DNA of 64,000 nt from the NCBI GenBank assembly GCA_964019135.1, contig OZ025265.1, positions 24,403,143-24,467,142 of the forward strand, written 5' to 3'. Position 1 is the stretch's first letter, and every line of letters begins with the position of its first letter. The translations under genes were made by a program, and so were the position numbers. This stretch comes from Arenicola marina (Eukaryota > Annelida > Polychaeta > Arenicolidae). This document shows positions 55,440 to 64,000 of the stretch, piece after piece. The notes below the pieces were generated by a model. That model was not told the origin of the DNA. It did no database searches and was given only the letters and a program-made list of their open reading frames with translations.

Positions 55440-57180
55440 TGAGAGGTTGCGCTGGTGCTTCAGCGGTCAGAACTTCCTAGCAGGCCAGAACTCGGACAGG
55501 GGCTGGAAGTGAAATGCACTGAACTGATACAGTCAGGGAGTCTTCCAACTTCTTCGCTCATGACATCCCACGGTCGTTCCTGCTGTCGTGACAACGCGTC
55601 ACGATTACTGTTGTTTCGGCCTGGTCTGTACTTTAGCTCGAATTCAAAGATGGCCAGTGCAGCAGCCCGCCGCTGTTCCAGTGCAGTTCTTCGACAACAA
55701 GTACGTTAGTGGGTTATTATCCGTCTCGACAGTGAATTTCTGGAAGCGCAGGTACTCACCAAACTTCTCCGTGACTGCCCATTTCAAACCCACAGGTTCC
55801 AACTTTTTATAAATTTATTTGTCCATATACCGTTCAACTTTTCTCAATCCACGACTGGCGTGCAAAATTACTCGCCGTTTCCCATTTTGTAGTTGGCTAA
55901 GTCCTGCTCCCAGTCCTCCATGAGATGCGTCAATATCTACGATAAACGGATGATAGAAGTCGAGATAGGCCAAGACTGGGGCTCCGGTCAAGACCGTCTT
56001 CATCTCTTAGAAGGCTTTGGTGTGGTCGTCGATCCACCCGCTGTCCAAGGATACTGCTATACCTTGTGTCTTCGTGTTCATCGTTCAGGCCTGTCCCTAC
56101 GAGGGCGTGTAGCGGAGCGGCACTCGAACTAAAACCGGCGGTAATACGTACGTAATACGAACCGGTCAAGGTGGTCTGCCATCCATATCGCGACTGAATA
56201 TGATGATATGATCACGGTAAACCAAAAGCATCATGAAGGCCTCGTCTCTAAAAACATGACCCATCAGACGGGAAAAAGTGGCCGGACTATTGGACAGCCT
56301 GAAAGGCGTCCGTGTAAACTCATACAACCCCATCGGTGTTACAAAGGCGGTCTTGCGGTTCGACAACAACAGGGCCTCTTCAATTTGTGGCAATAGGTAG
56401 GAGTCTCTTTGTGTTGAGTCGCCCATATTCCACACAAAGTCTGATGTCACCGTTCTTTTTGCGGACAATTACTACTGGAGATGCGTACGCTAAGGTGGAC
56501 TCTCTGATCACCCCCTGGTTGAGTAGCTTCTGGAGGTGATCCCGTACTTCCTTCCAGTCGTGAGGTGGTATCCTGCGGTGGGGTCGGTGTACCGGGCAGT
56601 CATCCTCAGTGATGATGATGTGTCGTATCGAGGGTGTGCAGCCTAACTCTCCTCTTTCCGTCGTTAAAACATGTCTGTGCTTTCTAAATATATCTCTAGC
56701 TCTTGTCAGTTCTGCGGGCGTTCCGGGGGATCCATCCCGGTTGATGGGGAGCGTGGTTTGTTGGATTGCATCTGGTTGGTCACTTTCTGTCTTGGCGGTA
56801 GAGCTTGCCGGATCCAACAGGTCTCGCTGTGTCACTAAGATCTCGTTTGACTGGATGTCTAAAAAAATGTAAGGGGTTTCAATGCGATTTGCCGGTCGGT
56901 CATGTTCAGAACTTGCACGAAAGTTCCTCCGTTCGCAGGATCCATCACTGTGTGCCCAACGCGAAGGCCATGTGGTGGTCTCTTCGTTGGTTCCAGCAGC
57001 ACAACTCGGCCACGCCGTCTGGTCACTTTGGTGGGAGTGAAGCTGTATGCTGCTGCGAATTGGGGCCGCTTGCCGGCTACTCGTGCAACTCGTGCAAGTC
57101 CTTTCTGGTTGGCTGGTTCGTTTTTTCTCTTCTCGATTGGTTCAGCAGTTCCGACAGTTCAGGTAGATGCTCCAATACAT
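55440..57180 (-). pseudogene. Ty3/gypsy-type retrotransposon pol remnant
   Basis: Minus-strand pieces in order: HDWKEVRDHLQKLLNQGVIR with SPVVIVRKKNGDIRLCVEYG (start of reverse transcriptase, 56380-56835), then in another frame KTAFVTPMGLYEFTRTPFRL and FSRLMGHVF (56166-56468), then RNase H-like FIVDIDASHGGLGAGLSQ (55815-56003) and, further on, VETDNNPLTYLL (about 55700). The strand carrying the first catalytic Asp is deleted, and the usual Y-x-D-D box reads VYRDH, so the polymerase is dead. No integrase or LTRs were found. Its upstream end lies only about 60 bases before the first EFHB coding exon. Confidence 0.8.
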
Positions 57181-57245
57181 GAGTTCCTATCTTTAGTGGA
57201 ATCGCTTACTGTTGATACATACAATTTTCATTTTTAGAGTCCAGT

Positions 57246-60200
57246 ATGGCATCAGTGGAAGTTTTTAGAAATCCTATGAGGCTACCAAGTCTTGGAGCCG
57301 GAGGAATCTATGAAGGGAGATTTCAGGACAGAAATCCACATGTTAGAGCTGTAAGTATTGATCCCAAATTATGCTGTTTTTTTTCTTCTCGTAGCCTGTA
57401 TATATTACTCTTGCATGCTTAACAGTATATACAGATCAAAGTATTCATTTGGCCTGATATGCAGTGGTAAGTGTCAAAGATGTCACATATTATTTATATA
57501 TACAGCAATACATAAATTAATTGTACTAATGTGATATATTCCAATACTCACCAGTGATATTTCAATTTGTGTTGTTTAGGCTGGCAAATTGACTACAGCT
57601 GGAGAGTCAGCAAAACAATGTTTGGACACGATTAAGCGAGTAAGTATTCAATTGCAGTGGTCTCTGAATAATACATCAGCCCCAAACTCATACAGCCTTT
57701 GCTATTTAGCATTCCACCATATACAATAGACTGATCGCATACCTTGCAAGTGCCTGACTTTATAAAAAAAAAATTGTCAAAATACTCTCATGCACATCCT
57801 TTTTCTAATCATGCAATTCCTTGAAGAATATATTTGTTGATATGTATTATGCCATGTAACTGTTTAGCTTAATCGTCAGCTCATACCCTGGGCAGTGTTT
57901 GTAAAAGTACCAACTCCTATTGCTTATTTTAGTAGTGCTCGCTGATGTATTTATATCCCTCAAGTCTTATACCACTCATTTGCATTAATATTAATTACCG
58001 GGTACGTTCCCTTGTATATCTTGGCATGGACTGCAAACAGTATTGCAACCATTATGGCTGAAGACAAGATGGGCGAAATCTGTAGCTCATGTAGGAATTG
58101 CTTCACACATCTTATCATATCACTTACTCATGAGGTTGTGTTGTCTAGTTTAACCCAATTGCTTACCAAAAAGGCCAACATATGCGCATCCTGGTCATCT
58201 TCAGCTTTATGTTGTCCAAATTAAGAACCTCCTCATACTCCATAATACTCCACGAGAAGATAGGTTTTGTATGTACTGTATCAGCAGCAATAGACAATTG
58301 TTTGCATTATCTAGATGTACCATGGGCCTGAGCTCATGAAGTACAATAAAGAGACAATTCTACCTCATCATACAATATCATTGTAGAACACTAATCATAT
58401 CAGAAACACTTCCAAGGCTTTTTTTTTTAATATGTAAATATTTCTTACATTTTTTTCATTTTTTTTACTTTAATTAGCCTGAATCGCCCGAGATAGTGAG
58501 GCGGTTTCGCGCCAGTCAGCGGCCGGAGGCTGGCCGCAGTAGCATCTTCTACGGCCGGGCCGGGGACCCCCACCGACACTGGGCTAAGGACATGACGCAT
58601 GGGGTCTGTATACCCCCGTCCATCGTCGCCAAGGAGCTGGTCAACCCGCAGCCGGTCTCCCTATTCCACTTGCGCCTGATGAACAAGAAAGACGACATCT
58701 ATGCCAGTCAACAGCGAGCTCCCTTGGGGCGATCGCCTCACCATCTGTACGGGCTTCCGGCGGGGATGGACGCCACCAAAATCACCTTCGGCATTAAGAC
58801 CGAGCGAGGTTGGTGCCGCGATCTTTTTATTTTATTTATTTATTTTTATTTATTTATTTATTTATTATAATTGTTTTTGTCTGTTTGTTTTTTGTGGGGG
58901 GGGGGGGGGTAGCGCCCCTTGTGCCCTAGGCCGCAGACCATAGTGTCCTGGGTTCGAATCTGGACCGCGGTAGACCCATCTAATGTGCGGCATGTGTCAC
59001 AATACGTCACCTCGGGAGGTTCCTAGGCCCGCTATAGCCGACATTGTATGCGCAGAAGCGACAATAAACAAATGCCAGTTCATTTCAGTGATTGCTTATA
59101 AATGTTTACCCGTGTAGGTTTGTTTAGGCTTCTGGTTGTCTCTTACATCGTGTAAAAACTTCCTTTGATAAGCGCCGATCGATTGCCATCGTTGCTGGTT
59201 GTTACACGTTAATTTATACGAGGGGCAAACAGTTCCACCCCGCCAATAACTGCACACTTTTGCCAATTTACGTGCCGTCATTATGAGATCTTATAACGGC
59301 ACCTGGACTGTAGTACAACAAGCGGAACAGGACACAATGTGCATAGTAGGTATAGTACCAATAGTTGCAGCCATATGTTTGATGTCCTTCCTTGAGGGCA
59401 TCGTGATTAATTGTCCCACAGCACACTTATTATGTTGTTCATGTGAACACCTCTGCCTGATTGTCTTTGAAATAGTTTATATTTCACTCTATAATATCAT
59501 AAGATGCCTTAATGTGTTCTAGTTGTTGTAAACCATAACCTCACTTCCTCCTAGTCATATAGTTACGGTCTGTATGTCGGTCGCGGTATGATATACAAGT
59601 ATCTCTTCTCCACTTGAAATTATCTGTGCGCTTACCATCTTTCTCTTTTTGTACATTTGTGTCACCTTATTTGATTTGATTGCACCCCTCACCACGCACC
59701 ACCCGCACCGGTTCACTCCAGATGGCTCCGCTGGAGAGCTAGTCAATCCAGACAAATCCTGGGAACAGGTGAACTTAGAGAGTGAAGGCGGCCGGGATCT
59801 GTATCGAGAAACTCACTTTGATTTCAAGTAAGAATCTTGGAAATCGATTTTCAGTCTTTCCAGTGTCGATTCTTTCATTTCTGGCTTTTCGTTTTTATAG
59901 TTTCCGTTTGTTGCTTCAGTTTGTTCGTTTATTTTAGCCTTTATGGTCACATAAAGTGTTTTAATGCGTTTTATGTAATCTGAGCAATTCCATCATTTCC
60001 ATGGCTTATAGTTTCATGTCGCTTTGGTCGTCAAGGGTCGGAGAACAATGCAACCGGAAGTACTGTTCGCCGAGTTTCGACAGCGCTGCTCAGTTTGGAA
60101 CTCCCACGCCGCACGCCAACGACGGGCGCAACATCCGGCGGACGCTGCACTGGACCACTGGGGGCGCCACCGGCATCGTGTCCAAGCGTCTGGACGACTT

Positions 60201-63200
60201 CCGGGAGCGTACGCAGCCACAGCTCGGTCAAGTCCACGACCCGTATGTCAACACCTTGAACGGTTTTTAGTTCATGGGCCGGGGCCCCAATTTTGACCGA
60301 TCGGTACCACAAAGAGGTTCCAAATGAAATAATGCTTTTTAGAAAGCTTATTGCCTGTAGATTCCCAATATGCATGCGGGACATGCGCGTCGCGTATCTT
60401 TTCAGTAGCAATTCAGTGCCAAAGTGCAAAGACGTCCAACCAACCGTACCTATACGCCGACAATGGCCCTGAAATCACACGTGCAATCCACCCATTAATC
60501 GCTCCCGTATCTTTACCCACACAGGATTAAGGACACGCTGACGGTGGCCCCGGACCACACGTTCGGCGTCCTGGTGAAGCCCGATGAGTATGGTGTCGGG
60601 GACTTGTTGCACGGCCGGTCGCGCGCCAACTACCTGCGGGGCAAGGACCGCGTGCGGGGAGTCGTGGCGGCCATGCGACAACACCTGAAGAAAGCCAACT
60701 ACCACAACTTCCCCAGCCTCCTGGCCGCATTCCACCATTACGACAAGGTAATAAGACCTTCTCCTTTGTTAAACCTACATAGTCAATCCAGACAAATTAT
60801 GGGAACAGGTGAACTTAGAGAGTGAAGGCTCTACCTACGTGTCGGTTTTCGCCGTGTAAGTTGATGTTTAAAATTTAAATTAATATACGAATTTAAATTA
60901 TTATGCAAAGTGCATTTGTCAAGATTTTTTTTATTTATTATTTATTAATTAGAAATATTATGAAAACTAGGTATGTTCAGAAGATAACTATATCAAGTTC
61001 ATCCTCCAATTCGTTTTGTGGAGTTCTGTTACGTGTTTCGAACAGAAATTATTTGTTATTTATTAAAATATATGAAACAAAATCAGTATCGGCTGTTCCA
61101 ACAAGTTGTAAATTCATCGTTTGACATACATGCACAGAGGCCAACATCGCCACAAATGAGCAGGTTTGGGACACTGGCAAAATGACTTTATAGGTCTATT
61201 GCAACAGCCGCTAGGACCTTGCTACCCCTGTATTTCCCTACGTGTTTCTAAAATGCTTTGTGACTCTTAATGAAATAGATACGCCGCTTTCTTTCTTACG
61301 ACTTTTAGTTCTGTTTCCCAAACACATTCCATAGGCTCATTGGCGTTCTGACTTATCCTCTTGCTGTTTTCAGAACGACTCCGGGCTGATAGACATAAAC
61401 GAGCTGCGACAAGTCTGTCTCCAGTTCAACCTCCCCGCAGAACCCGAGCTCCTGGAGCAGCTCATGGACTCCTGTGATCTGGACCACGACGGCAAGATCA
61501 ACTATGCCGAGTTCGTCAACTTCCTCAATTGGAAAGATAAACTCCCCAGCGGGCTACCGTTTCGTGCAGGTAGAGTTCACTGATTAAATTGTTTTCTTCC
61601 GCCTCTGTTAATCGCTGTTAATCGTGGTTCTAGCTTGATTTTTTGAAGTAATTCTTCGTGTCGATCCCAAGAATGATAAGCGCGGGAAAGCCTCCTGACG
61701 TTATATTGTTACTGAGGGTAGCAGCTAGCAGAATGTAGGACAAGCAGTGCAGCAAGGTTCTGAGAGTATGTCGTGTCTCTGCTCCCAGTAGGTAATGTTC
61801 TCTTATCTTATATTTCCGTAGCCACAACTTCCTACCCCAACGTCTACATTGTACAGCTATGGCTTAGTGTGCGTGCATTTTCATTTCATGCATGTCATAT
61901 TTATGATGACAAGAAATTCTAACTTTTTTATATTTTGATTTATTTATTGTGCAATATTAATTTACATATGGGTCACATCTGTACAGTAACTGCAGCTTTT
62001 AAATTTTGCGAGCTAATTTCAAAAGATTTTAGCGAAACTACCCTCAGATCGGGGTACAATCTACTGCCTTATTAATGTCTTTGGTTAGTAAGAGACAGAG
62101 AAGGTCCTATTGCATCATTACATCACCAGTGATGTTCGGGCAGGATAAAGATCTATCATTCTTCGCAAAAGAGTTGGGGGTTACCCCCCGGGACATGGCT
62201 CATCTCTACCTTGATGGACCCTTCCCACTGTCGCGAAATGACCTGCAGAGTTTAAAGCGACCTACTCATGCCAACCAATCTCCGCAGTGGCGTCAGCACC
62301 CGCTGGTTCCCTGTGCCGCACGGAGGATCCAGCCTGGGGGAGCGCCCCAGCGAGACTGCAGAAACAGATTGATGCCGCCATTGGGAACCACCGGACCAGC
62401 TCCTCTATGATAAACGCTGTGGTGGGCGGCCTGTCGACCAGGGGTGAGTGCCCGGCCTAGGTGTATGGCACAATATATATACGATATAGCTTACAGTCTT
62501 TGAAAGTGCTGTTAAACTCCACTGAAATCAAAGCTTTTGTGTATTGTTAAACAACGTTTAAATTTGACATGCGTACAAACACATCTAATTGTCATATTGT
62601 TGTTCAAAAGGTAAGCTTAGTGTATGTATCTTCAACCATATACACTTTTATGTTGGAAATTTGTTTTAAAAAAGAAAAAAAAAGAATTACTATGTAAAAC
62701 GAGACATTCAAAATATGTGAGAACTCAAATATAATTCATTCGTACATTCTTTGCCAATATGAATTTTCCATACTGACCTGACAAGAGGAATATAAGATCT
62801 GTTGTGTTACGGAGACGAAGACGAAGTACAGTTCGTGTCGTTTGTTACTTCTGTAAGAGTTTAAGAGTTTACTTCTATAATTTAAATCCTGAAAGCCTGC
62901 GGGCTATCCGGAGAGAAGCATTTTGGTCAACGGAGCAGAAGTGGCCATCTTTATATCCCTGCGCGCCTGTTCGCAGTTCGCTATTTTGTGTGTAATGTCG
63001 ACCGCGGCTCGCTATCACGTCTGCGCGCGATATAAATAAACCGCACAGTTTTATGTTGAAATGTTTCCTTTACAGACTCAGATATATAAAAACATATGCA
63101 TCATAAATTTTGAGATACTTTTAGTTTCGATTCTAAAATGTAAAAAATCTAAGATGGCGCATGTAAGCATATTGCTTTAATACAGCAAGACCTATTCAAT

Positions 63201-63500
63201 AAATAAATACGTATAGTTATATGTTTCATATGCACTTGAAGATGCATGGACAGCGCTAGAACAGACCTGTAGGTGAAAATAAAATGTTATATTTTGCTTC
63301 ATGTATTAATTTCTGCAGATTACCGTTGTTACGGTGTGCCGACTGTGAGGACGGACCTGCCCGCCCCCCGCATTAAGCGGGTCAGCGACCGTACCAACTA
63401 CAGTGATGAGTCAGACGCCTACGGCCTCATCAACCCCTCCATCTACAGCAAGTACGGCCTGGCCGAGCGCGAGTTTCTCATTCCCAGGCGCAGGTTTGAG
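57246..63500 (+). CDS. EFHB: EF-hand domain family member B, 3' end outside the window
   Basis: Nine coding exons: 57246-57350, 57580-57639, 58478-58808, 59722-59827, 60036-60242, 60525-60747, 61374-61569, 62288-62443 and 63319-63500. All have GT-AG introns and consistent phases, giving 522 residues so far. The next exon lies beyond 64000. Signatures: PDPHRHWAKDMTHG-like block (GDPHRHWAKDMTHGV), GTPTPHANDGRNIR, DDFRERTQPQLGQVHDP, VKPDEYGVGDLLHGR, and two EF-hands in exon 7 (DKNDSGLIDINE across the exon 6/7 join, and DLDHDGKINYAE). EFHB (CFAP21) is a microtubule inner protein of ciliary doublets, also linked to store-operated calcium entry. The N-terminus is much shorter than the long low-complexity leader of the human protein. 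An acceptor (ttttag, 57237) just before the ATG implies a noncoding first exon. Divergent neighbour of Rab5. Confidence 0.93.
58820..58912 (+). repeat. TTTA simple repeat and G run in an EFHB intron
   Basis: A run of 'ttta' units (about 58827-58868) followed after about 30 bases by a G-rich tract (58896-58910). Confidence 0.8.
58918..59060 (+). repeat. SINE variant in an EFHB intron
   Basis: 'gccgcagaccatagtgtcct', B box GGGTTCGAATCTGG, then 'cctcgggaggttcctaggcc'. A truncated relative of the 4437-4604 family. Confidence 0.65.
60780..60830 (+). repeat. Duplicated EFHB exon fragment inside an EFHB intron
   Basis: 'tagtcaatccagacaaatta' and 'tgggaacaggtgaacttaga' plus 'gagtgaaggc' repeat the coding sequence of EFHB exon 4 (about 59740-59790) with only two differences in about 50 bases. 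It lies in the intron after exon 6. It lacks the acceptor and the end of the exon, so it is not a usable alternative exon. Confidence 0.9.
62160..62275 (+). repeat. SINE 3' fragment in an EFHB intron
   Basis: 'ttcgcaaaagagttgggggt', 'taccccccgggacatggctc' and the terminal 'ccaaccaatc' match the body and end of the 7709-7972 SINE. It ends 12 bases before exon 8, so the exon's acceptor region lies at the SINE edge. Confidence 0.7.
62993..63185 (+). repeat. Dispersed repeat in the last visible EFHB intron
   Basis: 'gtcgaccgcggctcgctatc', 'gcgcgatataaataaaccgc' and 'aaaaaatctaagatggcgca' match 46418-46605 in order. Confidence 0.75.
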
Positions 63501-64000
63501 GTATGCCAGTAAAATATTACGATTTCATGACGATAATATATCCTTTACTACTGGGATTTCGAAAAGATTTTTTTTTAGCAAAGTCGAAAAACGGTCACAT
63601 ATAAATTACATTCGCTAGGTGGCGCCACGGCGATCTCTCGTACAACCGTAAAGCGCCAGACCTAGACTACCGTAGAACCGCCGTTGCGTGTTCATTGCGG
63701 AGTGCTTGTGCAGAACCGTCGTACCGGAAACCCAGAAGCCGGCCGTTTGGCTATTTATAGAAACGCTTTGGCACACACTGGCGGTTCTACAGTACTCGGG
63801 CGGTCGGCCTACTGGGGCCTGGAAACCGCTACGCATCACAACGTTTATAACATTTCGTAATGTTTGATTTTTGTAAAAAGTGAAATATATGAACAATATT
63901 TATGTCTGATGTTAGTTCAGTATGTAATTACGGTCCCGCTAAAAGCTCAACGTCTACACCGTCTTACTCGTAATGGAATTGGGGTTGCGGAGAGCACGTG
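63501..64000 (+). other. EFHB intron continuing past the window
   Basis: Follows the donor gtatgc at 63501. No further exon was recognised before the end of the window. Confidence 0.6.

Noticed and set aside
1..64000. CRISPR array or bacterial operon
   Set aside because: Tandem repeats here have no unique equal-length spacers, and gene structure is spliced and eukaryotic.

Overview
The window is animal nuclear DNA. It shows spliced genes with GT-AG introns, GC-rich exons in AT-rich noncoding sequence, many tRNA-derived SINEs, MITEs, poly-C/poly-G runs, and LINE, LTR-retrotransposon and DNA-transposase remnants. Repeat style and gene content suggest an invertebrate deuterostome (amphioxus, hemichordate or echinoderm grade). 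The sequence alone does not let me name the species. No prokaryotic or viral operon is present.

Layout. 1-9.4 kb is gene-free and repeat-rich: a palindrome-ended tandem repeat, SINEs, a LINE ORF1 remnant, and a 54-bp satellite built from a tRNA-like SINE head. 9.8-17.2 kb is a cluster of three intronless secreted leucine-rich-repeat (LRR) genes. The second and third are a 2.66-kb head-to-tail duplication, and the third is broken by a one-base frameshift. 17.2-21.4 kb is repeats. 21.4-22.7 kb (minus) is a single-exon GT10 alpha-1,3-fucosyltransferase. 26.7-27.7 kb (plus) is a ten-finger C2H2 protein. 27.7-33.5 kb has no recognisable gene.

33.6-36.5 kb (minus) is a complete five-exon Rab5 gene, and 57.2-63.5 kb (plus, running off the window) is EFHB/CFAP21 in nine visible exons. 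They are divergent neighbours, as RAB5A and EFHB are in human, so this looks like a deeply conserved gene pair. The 20 kb between them is full of mobile DNA. It holds a foldback element with 9-bp target duplications and a 65-bp hairpin element with the same ends. It also holds a spliced transposon-type gene carrying 24 copies of an 11-residue repeat, several MULE-like transposase fragments (two in a 1.29-kb tandem duplication), and a dead Ty3/gypsy-type polymerase fragment just upstream of the first EFHB coding exon.

Functionally, Rab5 (early endosome), EFHB (ciliary doublet microtubules), the fucosyltransferase (Golgi), the zinc-finger protein (nucleus) and the secreted LRR proteins are independent genes; nothing indicates one joint pathway. 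The most noteworthy items are the VLR-like LRR cluster, the minimal hairpin transposon with its longer foldback relative, and the repeat-rich transposon-type gene between Rab5 and EFHB.
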